NCBI RefSeq assembly: GCF_025997855.1
Contig: NZ_AP026560.1
Coordinates: forward strand, 1,080,001-1,144,000
Length of the DNA stretch: 64,000 nucleotides
Reading direction: 5' to 3'
Source: Deinococcus aetherius
Lineage (GTDB): Bacteria; Deinococcota; Deinococci; Deinococcales; Deinococcaceae
Shown: positions 22,929-35,640 of the stretch, in pieces
How positions within the stretch are numbered: the first letter of the stretch is position 1
Layout of the letters: each line of letters starts with the position of its first letter
The notes under the pieces: model-generated
What the model was told of the DNA's origin: nothing
Seen by the model: the letters and a program-made list of their open reading frames with translations, nothing else
The model's database searches: none
Made by a program: the position numbers and the translations under genes

Positions 22929-23801
22929 TCAGCCTGACGGCTCACCTGGGTCGAGGGCGGCCAGGACGAGCCGCACCGAGGGTTTCTCGATGACCTTCTC
23001 GTGGGGCCGAAGCTCGTGGGGCACGCCGCGCGGGTAGGCGGTGACCCGGAGGCTGGGGACGACGGAGAGACCGGGGACGGGGGGGCCCCTCCAGTCCGGC
23101 CCGTTCTGGAAAGCGGCGGCCCGGCCGTGACCGGCGAAGTCACCGCGCATCAGCACCATGCCCAGGGAGCAGAGACCGACCCCGACGAGGAGCGGCCCCT
23201 CGCGGCGGAAGGAGACGAGGACGTGATCCTGGGCCTCGCCCCCGAGGTGCAGGGGCACGACCAGCCGCCCCTCCGGCGCCAGTTGCTCCCGCCAGGCCGG
23301 GGGCAGGTCCCACGCGCCCACCGTCGCCACGATCCGGTCGTAGGGAGCGAGCGGGGGATACCCGCAGGCCCCGTCCCCGTGGACGACCTCGACGTTCCGG
23401 TCAAACCGCAGCCGCTCCCGCGCCGCCTCGGCGAGCTGCGCCTCGATATCGACCGTCACCACGCGCCCCGCCGGACCGACGAGGTGCGCCATCAGGGCCG
23501 CGTTGTAGCCGGTGCCCGCCCCGATTTCGAGCACGCGCTGGCCGGGGGCGAGGTCGAAGCCTTCCAGCATCAGGGCGACGGCGGTGGGCTGGGAGAGGGT
23601 GGCTGGGGCCTCGGGCGTCGTGCCGGGGATGATCCAGGCCCGGTCCGCGTACGCCTCCTCTAATGAGAGCCAGGGGGCGAAGGGGTGACGCGGCACGGCC
23701 CGCATCGCCTCCGCCACCCGTGGGGAACGGAGAATGTTCCGTCGCAGAAGGTCATCGACCAGCGCGTCCCGGAGCGTCCTGGCCCGGTCGTCGGGGGGCA
23801 T
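22929..23801 (-). CDS. pcm: Protein-L-isoaspartate O-methyltransferase
   Basis: PCMT methylates isoaspartyl residues to start repair of aged proteins. The 290-residue protein has the family's start region (RVAEAMRAVPRHPFAP), a TLSQPTAVALMLE substrate loop, motif I VLEIGAGTGYNAALMA and YDRIVATVGAWDLP. It is longer than the roughly 210-residue core because of a C-terminal extension of about 80 residues. TAAGGT (23808-23813) ends 6 nt before the ATG. Protein repair fits the stress-tolerant lifestyle suggested by the window. Confidence 0.88.
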   Translation of the reverse strand: MPPDDRARTLRDALVDDLLRRNILRSPRVAEAMRAVPRHPFAPWLSLEEAYADRAWIIPGTTPEAPATLSQPTAVALMLEGFDLAPGQRVLEIGAGTGYNAALMAHLVGPAGRVVTVDIEAQLAEAARERLRFDRNVEVVHGDGACGYPPLAPYDRIVATVGAWDLPPAWREQLAPEGRLVVPLHLGGEAQDHVLVSFRREGPLLVGVGLCSLGMVLMRGDFAGHGRAAAFQNGPDWRGPPVPGLSVVPSLRVTAYPRGVPHELRPHEKVIEKPSVRLVLAALDPGEPSG

Positions 23802-23861
23802 GTTGCCACCTTACCCGGTCCGGCTTGTCATGAGGAGGACCGTCGTTCAACCCAAAGGAGA

Positions 23862-23888
23862 GGGGCCGGACAAGTCGCGTCCGGCCCC
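23862..23888 (-). terminator. Terminator after the Bax-inhibitor-like gene
   Basis: A perfect 10-bp stem (23862-23871 with 23879-23888) with a 7-nt loop lies 18 bp past the stop codon. There is no long U tract, only CTCTCCTTT downstream. Confidence 0.7.
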
Positions 23889-23905
23889 CTTCCCGTCTCC
23901 CGTCC

Positions 23906-24598
23906 TCAGTCGCTCCGGCTCAGCCCGCCGCCGATGCCGAATATCCGCAGGATGAAGAGGAACATGTTGATGAAGTTGAGGTACAGCGCCAGCGCCCCGT
24001 TGATCGCCGCGCGCTCGGCCATCTCGCCCTGCACGCCGCTCAGCGCGAGGTTCCGCAGCATCTGTGTGTCGTAGGCGGTCAGGCCCGCGAAGAGCAGCAC
24101 GCCGATGACGCTGATTCCGAGCGTCAGGACGCTGCTCGCCACGAACAGGTTCACGATCATGGCGACGAGCAGGCCGATCAGGGCGAAGAGGAAGAACCGA
24201 CCCATCGCGCTCAGGTCGCGCTTGATGACGTACCCTACCACGCTCATCGCGCCGAAGGTCCCGGCGGTCGTTAGGAAGGCGGAGATCACGGCCGAGGGGC
24301 TGTAGGCGAAGAGCAGGGCGCTGAAGGTCAGCCCCGTCAGGGCGGCGTAGGCGATGAAGAGCGTTCCCGCCACCGCGCTGCTCAGCCGCGTGGCGAGGCC
24401 GCTCAGCGCGAGGACGATCACGAACTGGGCGAGGATCAGCGGCAGGCGCAGGCTCATCACCTGCGAGGCCAGGACCTCGTTCTGAGCGGTCAGGTAGGCG
24501 ACCCCGGCGGTGAGGGCCAGCCCCGCCGCCATCCACGAGTACGTCCGCGCCATGAAGGTGCGGACCAGATTTTCTGTACGTGTCGCAGTGATTTGCAT
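23906..24598 (-). CDS. Bax inhibitor-1 (TMBIM/YbhL) family membrane protein
   Basis: The 230-residue protein has seven predicted helices and the UPF0005 pattern, including FISALLFAY-like helix 4 and the [12 protein letters not shown] segment between helices 6 and 7 that holds the conserved Asp of the pH-sensing pair. Members are ion-leak or calcium-leak channels. TACCCT (24606-24611) ends 7 nt before the ATG. Confidence 0.9.
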   Translation of the reverse strand: MQITATRTENLVRTFMARTYSWMAAGLALTAGVAYLTAQNEVLASQVMSLRLPLILAQFVIVLALSGLATRLSSAVAGTLFIAYAALTGLTFSALLFAYSPSAVISAFLTTAGTFGAMSVVGYVIKRDLSAMGRFFLFALIGLLVAMIVNLFVASSVLTLGISVIGVLLFAGLTAYDTQMLRNLALSGVQGEMAERAAINGALALYLNFINMFLFILRIFGIGGGLSRSD

Positions 24599-24645
24599 AC
24601 ACCTCAGGGTACGGGGAAGGCGGGTGAAAAGTTCCCGGGAAGCGT

Positions 24646-24738
24646 TCAGCTCTCAGCCGTCAGCCGTCAGCAAAGGGAAGGCCACGGCGAAAGCCCCACA
24701 TCTTTTGCTGACCGCTGAGAGCTGACGGCTAACAGCTC
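24646..24738. repeat. Inverted heptad array TCAGCNN, copy 2
   Basis: TCAGC words at a 7-nt period (24647-24672) face GCTGA words (24707-24733) around a 34-nt centre. It lies between the stop of treY and the promoter of the Bax-inhibitor gene, both on the minus strand. Confidence 0.8.
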
Positions 24739-24742
24739 CCCC

Positions 24743-27604
24743 TCACCTCCTCACCAGCAGCGCCAGCGGGAAGTCCTCCAGCACCTTCGCCAGCGCGATC
24801 TTCTCGCCGCGCACCCGCACCCGCTCACCCGTCAGCACGTTCTCGTACGTGCCGGGGCGCGGAAGGGAGAGCTGCCGGTTGCCCCACACCTCACCCAGGG
24901 CCCAGGGCGTCTTCTCGCGGGTCAGGCTGTAGGTCAGGCGGGGCGCGACCGTCACCGCCAACTCGTCCCCGTGCTCGCGGGCGAAGGCGAGGAGGTGCCG
25001 ACTCGCCCCCAGCGGGCGGTAGCTGCCGTGCCCGAAGAGTTCCGGGTGCTCGGCCCGGGCCTGGAGGGCGGCCCAGCTGACGAGGAGCTTGACCCCGCCG
25101 TCCTCGTACCCCGCCAGGAGTTCCGAGGCGAGCTTCAACTCGTTCTCCGCGTGCCGCCGCTCGATGCGGGCGAGCGTCCGCGTGTACGAAGAGTAGTCCA
25201 CCGGGCGGCGGTTGTCGGGGTCCACGAGGCTCTGGTTCCAGCCCTCCGAGCCCTGGTAGGTGTCGGGCACGCCGGGGGCGGTCAGGCGCACCAGGGTCGC
25301 CGAGAGGCCGTTCTGCGCCCCGTACGGGCTGACCCGGATGTGAAGCTCGCGCAGGGTCTCCAGATACCGCTCGTTCTCCAGCAGCCCGCGCACCATCCGG
25401 TCGAGGGCCCCCTCGTACTCGCTGTCGGAGGCGGCCCAGCTTGTCCGCAGCTTGGCCTCGCGGGCGGCCTTGAGCAGGTAGTCGCTCAGGCGGTCGGCGA
25501 ACCCGTCGAGCCTGCCGCCCAGGGGGTACGCGCCCAGCGCCGTTTGCAGCAGGAGGTACACGTCGAGCGCGGAGGGCGCGGGGCCGAGTTCGGTCGGCGT
25601 CTCCAGCGCGCGGACGAGGGGCAGCCACCCGCTGAGGTACGCCGTCCAGGTCTGCGGCATCTCGGACAGGACGCTGATGCGGGCCCGGGTGTCCTCGCCG
25701 CGCTTGGTGTCGTGCGTGCTCCCGGCGAGGAGGGCCCCCGGCCAGTGTTCGGCCCGGTCGCGCGCCGCCATGTGGAACGCCCTGGGGGGCGTTCCGAAGT
25801 GCGCGGGGTCGCTGCCCACCTCGTTCAGCGAGAGGAGGCGTCCGTAACGGTAAAAGGCCGTGTCCTCCGCCCCCTTCGCTGTCACCGGGCCGGTGAGCTG
25901 CTGGAACTTGAGGGCGAAGTCGGCGTAACGCTCGCGGGTGGCCTCGTCGGGCGCGCCCAGCTTGAGGACCGCCTCCAGGAAGTCGAAGAGGCTGGGGTCG
26001 AGGTCGCGGTTCCCCCGGCGGCTGTTGGCCTTGGCGTCCCGGATGGCGAGTTCGATCTTGGCGTTGTCGCCGGGCTCGCGCGAGCCGTCTGCCCGCACGT
26101 AGGTGCGGTACACCGGGAAGACGGCGATCACCTCGCGGATCACGTCGCGCAGGGCGCTCAGCGTGAAGTCCCGGAAGCGCAGGTCTGCCTCCGCCAGCCG
26201 CTCCAGGTGCTCGGCGAGGACGTTCACCTCGCCCGGCAGCGAGACCCGCTGAATCAGGGACTTGCCCCGGTACAGGTGCTCGGAGTAGGGGTCGCGGTCC
26301 CCGGTGAAGCGGCGGTAGATCGCCGTCATCTCCTCCTCGTTCGCGCCGTCCACGAACACGCCGTTCAGTTGCCCGAGGAAGTCGTACCCGGTCGTCCCGT
26401 GGACCAGCCAGTCCTCGGGCAGCCGCTCGCCGGGCTCCAGAATCTTCTCGGCGACGACGTAGAGGGGCAGCGCCTCGCGCGGGGTGTCCTCCTCCGGGGC
26501 GGGCAGGCCCAGCGCCTCGGCGGCCCCCCGTTGCAGCGCCCGGAAGTACCCGGCGGGGTCGTACAGGCCGTCGGTGTGGTCGAGCCGCACGCCCGAAACC
26601 ACCCCGTCACGCACGAGTTCGAAGAGCTTGGCGTGCGCCCAGGCGAAGACGCGCGGGTCCTCCATCCGCAGGGCCGCGAGGTCGTTGATGTCGAAAAATC
26701 TCCGGTAGTTGATCTGCTCGGCGGCCACCCGCCAGTACGCCAGGCGGTAGTTCTGCTCCTGGATCAGCGAGTCGAGGAGGGCTGGGTCGCCGTTCGCCGT
26801 CTCCAGCACGGAGTCCAGCGCCTCCCGGACGGTGCGGGACGCCTGGGCGAGGATAGCGAGGCGGCGGGCGATCACGTCCACCTCCTCCGCGCGGGCGAGG
26901 CGGTCGGCGTCCGTCAGGTCCGAAGAGGTCGAACGGGGCAGGCTCGCCGCCGCCCGGGCGATGGAGGCGAGTTCGGCGTGGTCGGGCCCCGGCGAGAGCC
27001 GCCCCGCAACCTGCGCGAGCAGCGCGGCGAGGCTGCGGGGCGAGATCGGCAGGCGCCGCTCCCAGTAGCGCAGGAAGAAACGGCCGCCGTCGCGCTCCAG
27101 CCTCAGTTCGCCCCGCTCCAGCACCCGCCCGTACTGGTCGCCCAGCGTCGGCAGCAGCACCTTGTTCTCCAGCGCCCGCTTGAGGGGCTGCCACGAGATG
27201 TCGAAGAAGTGGGCGTAGCGGCTCGCCCGCCCGTGCATCAGCACGTCCTCCCAGTACGGGTTGTGCCCGCCCTGGATGCCCATGTGGTTGGGCACGAAGT
27301 CCACGATCAGCCGCAGCCCGAGTTCGCGGGCGCGGTCCGCCAGCTTCCGCAGCCCCGCCTCGCCGCCCAGCCGGGGGTTCACCTCCGCGTGGTCGGTCAC
27401 GTCGTAGCCGTGCGTCGAGCCCGGCGTGCTCGTCCAGATGGGGGAGAGGTACACGTCCGTCACCCCGAGCCGCCGCAGGTAGGGCAGGACCCGCCGCGCC
27501 GCCGCGAAGTCGAAGCCCTCGTGAAGCTGGAGGCGGTAGGTGGAGGAGGGGATGTGGGCGGCGGGTTGTGGGGTGTGGGTGGGCGCTTCGAGCACCTGGG
27601 TCAT
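24743..27604 (-). CDS. treY: Maltooligosyltrehalose synthase
   Basis: TreY converts the reducing end of maltodextrins to an alpha,alpha-1,1 linkage. The 953-residue GH13 protein has the TreY start [16 protein letters not shown], the barrel motifs DFVPNHMG, the [13 protein letters not shown] nucleophile region, and the late [17 protein letters not shown] segment ([14 protein letters not shown]). Length is at the upper end for the family. Its ATG overlaps the TGA of treZ (ATGA), so the two are translationally coupled and form the TreYZ pathway with glgX supplying linear chains. Confidence 0.95.
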   Translation of the reverse strand: MTQVLEAPTHTPQPAAHIPSSTYRLQLHEGFDFAAARRVLPYLRRLGVTDVYLSPIWTSTPGSTHGYDVTDHAEVNPRLGGEAGLRKLADRARELGLRLIVDFVPNHMGIQGGHNPYWEDVLMHGRASRYAHFFDISWQPLKRALENKVLLPTLGDQYGRVLERGELRLERDGGRFFLRYWERRLPISPRSLAALLAQVAGRLSPGPDHAELASIARAAASLPRSTSSDLTDADRLARAEEVDVIARRLAILAQASRTVREALDSVLETANGDPALLDSLIQEQNYRLAYWRVAAEQINYRRFFDINDLAALRMEDPRVFAWAHAKLFELVRDGVVSGVRLDHTDGLYDPAGYFRALQRGAAEALGLPAPEEDTPREALPLYVVAEKILEPGERLPEDWLVHGTTGYDFLGQLNGVFVDGANEEEMTAIYRRFTGDRDPYSEHLYRGKSLIQRVSLPGEVNVLAEHLERLAEADLRFRDFTLSALRDVIREVIAVFPVYRTYVRADGSREPGDNAKIELAIRDAKANSRRGNRDLDPSLFDFLEAVLKLGAPDEATRERYADFALKFQQLTGPVTAKGAEDTAFYRYGRLLSLNEVGSDPAHFGTPPRAFHMAARDRAEHWPGALLAGSTHDTKRGEDTRARISVLSEMPQTWTAYLSGWLPLVRALETPTELGPAPSALDVYLLLQTALGAYPLGGRLDGFADRLSDYLLKAAREAKLRTSWAASDSEYEGALDRMVRGLLENERYLETLRELHIRVSPYGAQNGLSATLVRLTAPGVPDTYQGSEGWNQSLVDPDNRRPVDYSSYTRTLARIERRHAENELKLASELLAGYEDGGVKLLVSWAALQARAEHPELFGHGSYRPLGASRHLLAFAREHGDELAVTVAPRLTYSLTREKTPWALGEVWGNRQLSLPRPGTYENVLTGERVRVRGEKIALAKVLEDFPLALLVRR

Positions 27605-29415
27605 GGCTGGGACCTCAGCAGGGCGGCCTCACCGGGAGCGAGGGCGAGGTCCTCGCGGCCTTCGGAGTGGAGGAGCACGGTGGGGGGGAGGTCGAGGGAG
27701 AGGATCAGCGCCTGGGGGGCAAGCGTGGCCTGTCCGAGATTCCACAGCATGGCGCGCTCGCCGTCCTCGGTCTTGTGGTGGACCCACAGCACGTCCCCCA
27801 CGCTCCCGGCGGTGAGGTTGCGGCGCTCGCGGTCCCTCAGCACGAGGTCCTCCCGCCTCAGCCGCAGCAACTCGCGGTAGAGGGCCAGGGTGCGGGCGTG
27901 TTCGCCCTCCCCGCGCTCGGCCCAGTTCAGCTTCGCCAGCCGGAAAGTCGCCTCCGCCTGGGGGTCGAGCACGTTGTCGCCGCCGAAGCCCTCGAAGTAC
28001 GCGAACTCCCGCTTGCGCCCCTCGGTGACGAGGCGGCCGAGTTCGCCCTGGTGGTCGCTGAAGAAGGGGAAGGGGGCGGAGGCGGCCCACTCCTGCCCCT
28101 GAAAGAGCAGCGGCGTCATCGGCAGGGTGAGGAGGAGCATGGAGGCTCCCCGGAAGATGGCGTCGCTGACCCCGCGCGGCCCCTGGTGGTGCAGGCGGTC
28201 GCCCACCGGGCGGTTGCCGATCTGGTCGTGGTTCTGGATGCAGTAGACGAAGCTCGGCGCGCCCAGCGTGTCGGCGGGCCTGCCGCGCGGGTGGGTCTCG
28301 CCGTTCACCGTGTAGTCCTGCCCCTCGAAGACCCAGCCCCGGTTGATCGCGTTCGCGATCCCCGCCGCGCCGCCCGTGAAGGGGGCGTAGTAGCCCTCGT
28401 GCTCGCCCGTCAGCGTGACCCGCACCTGGTGGTGGAAGTCGTCGGCCCACACGCCGTCGAGGTGGTCTTCGGTGATCAGTTCGGGCAGGTTGCGGTGGTC
28501 CTCCGCGACGAGGAGGTGAGTGCCGCCGAGCGAGTGGACCTCGTGGGCGAGTTCACGCAGGATGTGGACCGGGCTGTCGTCGAAGATCGCGTTCGTGGCG
28601 TCGAGCCGCAGCCCGTCGAAGCGGTAGTCGCGCAGCCACATCCGGGCATTGCCGGTGATCAGGCGGCGCATATGAGGCTCGGCGTAATCGAGCCCGGCGC
28701 CCCAGGGGGTCGAGTAGCGGTCGGTGAAGTACGTGGGGCTGTACACGCCCAGGTAGTTCCCGTCCGGCCCGAAGTGGTTGTACACGGCGTCCAGAAAGAC
28801 CGCCAGCCCCAGCCCGTGCGCGGCGTCCACCAAGGCCATCAGGTCCTCCGGTCGGCCGTAAGGGGCGTAGGAGGCGTACAGGGCCACCCCGTCGTACCCC
28901 CAACCGCGCGCGCCGGGAAAGGCCGCGAGCGGCATCAGTTCGACGGCGGTCACACCCAGGTCCACGAGGTCGGGCAGCCGCTCCATCGCCGCCCGGTAGG
29001 TTCCCTCGGGAGTGAAGGTGCCGACGTGCAGTTCGTAGAACACGCACCCGCCCAGGGGCAGGCCGCGCCACCCCGTGTTCTTCCACCCGTAGGCGTTCAG
29101 GTCCACGACCTCCGCCTCACCGTGCACGCCGTCCGGCAGAAAGCGGGCGTAGGGGTCGGGCCAGGCCTGACCGTCCAGCACGAACTTGTAGCGTGCGCCG
29201 GCGCCCACAGGCAGCACCGTCTCGAAGAGGCCGTCCCCGAGGGACTGCATGGGGTGGTCCCCACCGTTCACGCGCGCCGCGACCTCGCGGGCCGTGGTCG
29301 TCCACACCCGGAAACGGGTGCCGCTGCCGCCAGGCAACAGGTGTGCGCCCAGCCGGGTGGCGAGGTCGTCGGAGGAGCGGTTGGAAGGGAGGGAAGAGTT
29401 CGCAGAGGTCGTCAT
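27601..29415 (-). CDS. treZ: Malto-oligosyltrehalose trehalohydrolase
   Basis: TreZ releases trehalose from the end made by TreY. The 604-residue protein has an N-terminal carbohydrate-module-like domain ([15 protein letters not shown]), and GH13 motifs [26 protein letters not shown] (nucleophile), LLVAEDHRN (acid/base) and [10 protein letters not shown]. The ATG at 29415 is chosen for AAGGA 6-7 nt upstream. It shares a 4-bp overlap with treY and lies 187 bp after glgX. Confidence 0.95.
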   Translation of the reverse strand: MTTSANSSLPSNRSSDDLATRLGAHLLPGGSGTRFRVWTTTAREVAARVNGGDHPMQSLGDGLFETVLPVGAGARYKFVLDGQAWPDPYARFLPDGVHGEAEVVDLNAYGWKNTGWRGLPLGGCVFYELHVGTFTPEGTYRAAMERLPDLVDLGVTAVELMPLAAFPGARGWGYDGVALYASYAPYGRPEDLMALVDAAHGLGLAVFLDAVYNHFGPDGNYLGVYSPTYFTDRYSTPWGAGLDYAEPHMRRLITGNARMWLRDYRFDGLRLDATNAIFDDSPVHILRELAHEVHSLGGTHLLVAEDHRNLPELITEDHLDGVWADDFHHQVRVTLTGEHEGYYAPFTGGAAGIANAINRGWVFEGQDYTVNGETHPRGRPADTLGAPSFVYCIQNHDQIGNRPVGDRLHHQGPRGVSDAIFRGASMLLLTLPMTPLLFQGQEWAASAPFPFFSDHQGELGRLVTEGRKREFAYFEGFGGDNVLDPQAEATFRLAKLNWAERGEGEHARTLALYRELLRLRREDLVLRDRERRNLTAGSVGDVLWVHHKTEDGERAMLWNLGQATLAPQALILSLDLPPTVLLHSEGREDLALAPGEAALLRSQP

Positions 29416-29553
29416 GGTGTTCCTTGCGGGTCGCCCACCTGCCAACGGGAGGGAGGGGGACGAAACGGATCAGCGTAAGCGGGTGGACGGGGAGGGCCGT
29501 GAGAGAAGGGTCAAGCCTGAGTTGGAGAGGAGCGCGGGGCAACAAAGCGAGAA

Positions 29554-29588
29554 GGCCGGAAGGGGCCACGCGTCAGGCCCTCCCGGCC
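29554..29588 (-). terminator. Hairpin after glgX
   Basis: Arms 29554-29567 and 29576-29588 pair with one bulge (GGCCGG/CCGGCC core). The following minus-strand sequence has only scattered T, so termination before treZ may be partial. Confidence 0.5.
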
Positions 29589-29602
29589 TCCTTGCCCCGC
29601 CC

Positions 29603-31762
<2,160 letters not shown>

Positions 31763-32051
31763 GAGGGTCCTCCACGGGCGCGCAGCCCGGTTTCGTCAGG
31801 GTAGATATGTAAGGAGGAGGCGACTCCACGGTTCACCCGCGAAGACGCCACCCGTTGCTGGAAACGTTACCAAAAGCCGCCCAGATCACGGGCGAGGTGA
31901 ATTACAGAAACCTTACGGGACCCTCCCACCCCCCGCCGTCCCTCAAGAACGGCTCAAGGGAGGGGTGGGGGCGGAAGGAAACGCTGATCGCGGTGCTCCG
32001 TTCCGACCGCTTGCACCCCGGTTTCTCGCTCCACTTCTCCGGCCACCGCTG

Positions 32052-32807
32052 TCAGAACCCGAGCTGTGCCCTGGGCCGGTCGAGCTGCGCCAGGCGCTCG
32101 GGCGTCCACAGCTCGTAGGTGTACATGGGGTACTGCCGCTTGAAGCGCCCGATGCGGTCCCACACCTCGCGCGTCTCGAAGGGCACCACGAGGATCAGCC
32201 GGATCACCGAATCCTCGGCGTCGTAGATGTAGAAGTCGAAGTGAAAGGCCTGCTCGCGCCCCGACTCGGTGAAGAGGGGGAAGGAAAAGGGCCGGTAGCG
32301 CCACGCCTTGTTCCGCGTGCCCAGGATGCGGGCGGCCACCCGCTTGAGGCTGCTGTCCGGGAAGGTCAGCTCCTGCCCGTCGCGGTCGCGGAAGACGGTT
32401 TCGGGCGGCGGCGCGTCGAGCTGCACGCGCCCCCGCTCGGGCAGAGGCTTCTTCACCCCCTTGGGCGGAGTCTTGCGCCCGGTGGCGGGATTGAAGGTCA
32501 CCTCGCCCGCCGCCGCCCGCTCGCCCGGTTTGCGCCGGGCCGGGTTGGTGCCGCCGCGCGAGGCCGCGTTGCCACCTCCTGCACGACTCCCGCCTGCCGT
32601 GTCGCCGCGTGCCCCGCCCGGCCGCGTGTCCCCGGCCCTCGGCCCATCCCGGCGGGGACTGGAGGCGGACCGCCCTCCCGACTCGCCCTCCGCGCGTGGG
32701 GTGCGCTCGCGGACGGGCGCCGTGCTGTCGCGCGTTGCTCCCCCGCGTCCCTGCGCCGTGTTGCGCCTCGGCGCGCGGCCCCTTGATCCCTTTTTCGGTC
32801 CGGTCAT
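32052..32807 (-). CDS. Conserved-looking protein of unknown function, basic disordered N-terminus
   Basis: The 251-residue protein has about 120 residues of Arg/Gly/Ala-rich, probably disordered and nucleic-acid-binding sequence, then a compact C-terminal domain of about 125 residues containing [20 protein letters not shown] and an aromatic [14 protein letters not shown] segment. I do not recognise the family. The D-x-Y pattern on a beta hairpin faintly recalls PD-(D/E)xK nucleases but no ExK follows. TATCCT (32814-32819) ends 6 nt before the ATG and directly abuts a heptad repeat. Confidence 0.55.
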   Translation of the reverse strand: MTGPKKGSRGRAPRRNTAQGRGGATRDSTAPVRERTPRAEGESGGRSASSPRRDGPRAGDTRPGGARGDTAGGSRAGGGNAASRGGTNPARRKPGERAAAGEVTFNPATGRKTPPKGVKKPLPERGRVQLDAPPPETVFRDRDGQELTFPDSSLKRVAARILGTRNKAWRYRPFSFPLFTESGREQAFHFDFYIYDAEDSVIRLILVVPFETREVWDRIGRFKRQYPMYTYELWTPERLAQLDRPRAQLGF

Positions 32808-32818
32808 GGGGGAAGGAT

Positions 32819-32917
32819 AGCGGTCAGCCGTCAGCCATCAGCGGTCAGCCAGACAAACGCCCCAGCCGGAGCCGGGGTGTTCTGTGTTGAGGGCTGAAAG
32901 CTGACCGCTGACGGCTT
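32819..32917. repeat. Inverted heptad array TCAGCNN, copy 3
   Basis: Four TCAGC words (32824-32850) face GCTGA words (32894-32914). The centre contains a GC-rich hairpin (CCCCAGCC/GGCGGG-like, 32862-32880). Its left edge touches the -10 of the gene starting at 32807 and its right edge touches the stop of the binding-protein gene. Confidence 0.8.
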
Positions 32918-32918
32918 C

Positions 32919-33893
32919 CTACTTCGCCAGCCCCCGCACCACGCTCAGGTTCACGAAGCGGTTCAGGTCCGGCACGTCCCGCGCGAAGCCCGCCTCCTTG
33001 TTGAGTTGAGCGTACTCGCCCAGGGTCTTGAGGTTGATGTCCCAGGTGACCCGCGTGCGCGCGAGGGCCTTGAAGAGTTCGGCGGAGTTGGGTCGCTTGC
33101 CCGTGAAAGCCTGAATCTGGTCGGCGATGGCCTTCTGTGCCCCCGCGTTGCTCGTCTTGATGAAGTTGATCGCGGCGAGGTGCCCGCGCAGGAGCCCCCT
33201 CACGACCTCCGGGTTCTGCTCCGCGAACTTGGTGTTCACGACGAGGACGGTGGTCGTGTAGTTGCCGCCCTCCCAGATCGCCTTTTCATTGGCGATCAGC
33301 CGCGCGCCCTGCGTCTCCATCACCGCGCCCCACGGCTCCTGCACGAGGGCGGCGTCCACCTGCCTGCTGGCGAAGGCGGCGGGCATGTTCGCCGGGTCGA
33401 TGGGCACGATGGTGACGGTGCCGCCCTCGTCGGTGGCCTTCAGACCGTTCTCGTGCAGCAGGTGGCGCAGGCTGATGTCCTGGGTGGAGCCGCGCGTGGG
33501 CACGGCGACCTTCTTGCCCGCGAGCCCCTTCACGCCCCGGATGCCGCTGTCCCCCCGGCCCACGAGCACTGCGCCCGCGTTCGCCGCCCCCGCGTAGACC
33601 TGGATGGGCACCCCGCGCATGAAGGCGTTCATCGCCGGGCCGGGGCCCACGTACGCCGCGTCGATGGCGCCCGCCGCGAACGCCTCGTTGATCTGCGAGC
33701 CGTTGGCGAACTCCTTGACCACCAGCCGCACGTTGCCGAGTTCCTTCTGAAAGAGCCCGCGCTGCACACCCACCAGCCCGGCCGCGTGCGTGACGTTGGG
33801 AAAGATGCCCAGCCGAAATTCCTTGACCTGTTGCGCCTGCGCCCCGCCCAGGGTCAGGGCGAGCGTGGCGAGAGAAAGGAGAGTGCGCTTCAT
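32919..33893 (-). CDS. Orphan NitT/TauT-type ABC binding protein
   Basis: The 324-residue exported protein has a classical signal peptide ending AQA, and the SsuA/TauA/NMT1-like fold pattern: [54 protein letters not shown] and [10 protein letters not shown]. Such proteins bind sulfonates, nitrate or thiamine precursors. No permease or ATPase gene is next to it. TAGACT (33901-33906) ends 7 nt before the ATG. The promoter region is unusually AT-rich, with a near-palindrome at 33908-33928. Confidence 0.85.
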   Translation of the reverse strand: MKRTLLSLATLALTLGGAQAQQVKEFRLGIFPNVTHAAGLVGVQRGLFQKELGNVRLVVKEFANGSQINEAFAAGAIDAAYVGPGPAMNAFMRGVPIQVYAGAANAGAVLVGRGDSGIRGVKGLAGKKVAVPTRGSTQDISLRHLLHENGLKATDEGGTVTIVPIDPANMPAAFASRQVDAALVQEPWGAVMETQGARLIANEKAIWEGGNYTTTVLVVNTKFAEQNPEVVRGLLRGHLAAINFIKTSNAGAQKAIADQIQAFTGKRPNSAELFKALARTRVTWDINLKTLGEYAQLNKEAGFARDVPDLNRFVNLSVVRGLAK

Positions 33894-33907
33894 AGAGGCC
33901 AGTCTAC

Positions 33908-33928
33908 CAAATAAATTGATCTATTTTG
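33908..33928 (-). promoter_or_regulatory. AT-rich near-palindrome upstream of the orphan binding protein
   Basis: CAAATA and TATTTTG flank a TTGATC core in an otherwise GC-rich region, directly upstream of the TAGACT -10. It is a candidate repressor site; the regulator is unknown. Confidence 0.45.
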
Positions 33929-34172
33929 TAAACTGTATGGGCAAGAGGGCGGACCTGAGCGGCCAGGGGGGGCGCCGAGCCGTCTGTTCCCGGGGAGGCC
34001 TCCGGGGAAGTGAGGCTGCCGGAGCAGCGCGGACGCTCTGGAATCCCGCCCTTTGGGGCGGCCGGTGGCGGCTTGAGGGCCGGGGCGGGGCAAGCGTGAA
34101 CCGGTCTTCAGCGAAATAGGAGACGCTGCCGCATCGCGCCTCTCAAAAATGGGGCCGCAGAAAGGGGCAAAC

Positions 34173-35348
34173 ATGATTTCCAGAGCCGATATGCGCCGCA
34201 TCCAGGAGCTTCCCGACAACGCGATGGTTCTGATGGCCGTCGTGAACGACAACCCCGCCAACGTGGACAACGAGGGCGGCGGACTCCAGACCCGGGCCAA
34301 GGTGGCGATGCAGGAGGCCGGGGTTCCCCCCACGGTGATGGGTCTGGTCCTCGACGACCTCTCCCAGCCCCGCACCCACCACGGCAAGAGCGCCCTGTAC
34401 CTCGTGGAGGGCGAGACGCTGGAGCGCTTCGACATCAACGCGGACCTGCCCGAACGCTTCCACTACGGGCGCCCCGTCAAGTCGCTCCTGGCGAGCATCA
34501 TGGAACTGCTCCCCACCGTGGCCGTCCTCGCGGTGGATAGAGAGTGGGCACGGCTCTTCCTGTTGCGTCAGGGCGAACTCATCGAGCTGCGGCGCGAGGA
34601 GAACGTCCGCCTCGACGACGGCGAGCGTTGGGACTCGATGGTCTCGGGCACCCGCCACGTGCCGGGGGCGCCTGGAAGCGGCGGGGCGGGCAGGGGCCAA
34701 CCCGGCAGCGGCCCGCGCAGCGACAGCGGCACCGACCTCTTCGAGAACCGCGAGGCGGCGATCCAGCAGCGGTTTTACAACGGGATCGTGGCGGAGCTGG
34801 GCGAGATGATGAGCCGCCGCGACATCAAGGCCCTCATTCTGGTGGGCACCGTGCAGCGCGTGGCCGAGTTCAAGGCCGAGATTCCCGACAAGGCGCCCTA
34901 CGAGGTGATCGGCGAGACGAACGTGGTGGGCGGCGCGGGCTGGGTGAACCCGGCGGAGATTCTGGAAAAGATTCAGCCTATCGTCGAGGAGTACCGCCAG
35001 AAGACGGAGGCCGCCCTGCTCGACCAGATTCAGGAACAGGGCGTGATGGAGGTCGAGCGCGTGCTGGAGATGATCCAGGAGGCGCGCATCTACCAGCTCG
35101 TGATCCCCGAGGACGGCTCGCAGATGAACATCTACCGCAGCCACAACCGCGAGGTCCCCTACTTCACGAGCAAGAAGGACGTGGTCCACAGCCCCCTCGA
35201 CGACAGCCTGATGGAACGCGTCACCCTGGAAGAAGTGCTGCCCGATCTGATCGACCTCTACGGCGTCGAGGTCAAGCGGGTACACGGGGACTACGCCGGG
35301 CGCCTCGTGCGCGAGTTCGGCGGGCTGGCGGGGCTGCCCCGGTACTGA
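34173..35348 (+). CDS. baeRF (bacterial eRF1-like) family protein
   Basis: The 391-residue cytosolic protein has the layout of the bacterial archaeo-eukaryotic release-factor family: an N-terminal alpha/beta domain, a VAVLAVDREWARLFLLRQGELIEL strand-rich segment near 112-135, a Gly/Ser-rich insert at about 165-185, and a C-terminal RNase H-like/L7Ae-like half (DIKALILVGTVQRVAEF, then VEEYRQKTEAALLDQI). The family is predicted to act at stalled ribosomes. AAAGGGG is 9 nt before the chosen ATG. Assignment rests on motif impression. Confidence 0.6.
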   Translation: MISRADMRRIQELPDNAMVLMAVVNDNPANVDNEGGGLQTRAKVAMQEAGVPPTVMGLVLDDLSQPRTHHGKSALYLVEGETLERFDINADLPERFHYGRPVKSLLASIMELLPTVAVLAVDREWARLFLLRQGELIELRREENVRLDDGERWDSMVSGTRHVPGAPGSGGAGRGQPGSGPRSDSGTDLFENREAAIQQRFYNGIVAELGEMMSRRDIKALILVGTVQRVAEFKAEIPDKAPYEVIGETNVVGGAGWVNPAEILEKIQPIVEEYRQKTEAALLDQIQEQGVMEVERVLEMIQEARIYQLVIPEDGSQMNIYRSHNREVPYFTSKKDVVHSPLDDSLMERVTLEEVLPDLIDLYGVEVKRVHGDYAGRLVREFGGLAGLPRY

Positions 35349-35363
35349 GCGGGAGGGAGTGAC

Positions 35364-35615
35364 ATGGCGACGAGCATTCGCACCAGACGCGCCCTCGAAC
35401 TGTTCGCCACCCTTCTGATCGGGGACGGGCTGATCTCCCTGCTCCGGCCCGTGCGGCACAGCCTGCTGTGGTGGATGCCGGTGCCCGGCGTGCGGGGGCT
35501 GATGGAGTGGTGCGCCGAGCGGCCCCATGCCACCCGCGCCATCGGGCTCGCGCAGGTGGCCGCCGGGCTGTGGCTCGACGCGCGGCAGTACAGCTCGGGG
35601 CCGAAGCGGGAGTAG
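35364..35615 (+). CDS. Small hydrophobic protein next to the baeRF-like gene
   Basis: The 83-residue protein has one or two weak hydrophobic helices (ALELFATLLIGDGLISLL and AIGLAQVAAGLWL) and a conserved-looking LLWWMPVPG centre. GGGAGGG precedes the ATG, 15 bp after the previous stop, so it is probably co-transcribed. The family is not recognised; an inner-membrane location is possible. Confidence 0.6.
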   Translation: MATSIRTRRALELFATLLIGDGLISLLRPVRHSLLWWMPVPGVRGLMEWCAERPHATRAIGLAQVAAGLWLDARQYSSGPKRE

Positions 35616-35640
35616 ATCAGTTTAAAGTCCCCGGCAATAC

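Noticed and set aside
31921..31976. Large hairpin after the 32052-32807 gene
   Set aside because: The C-rich and G-rich blocks look complementary but in the wrong orientation to pair as long arms; only a 5-bp GCCGT/ACGGC stem is possible.
33937..34119. Small plus-strand gene between the orphan binding protein and the baeRF-like gene
   Set aside because: Arg/Gly-rich reading frame with no ribosome-binding site or -10 at its start; looks like non-coding high-GC DNA.
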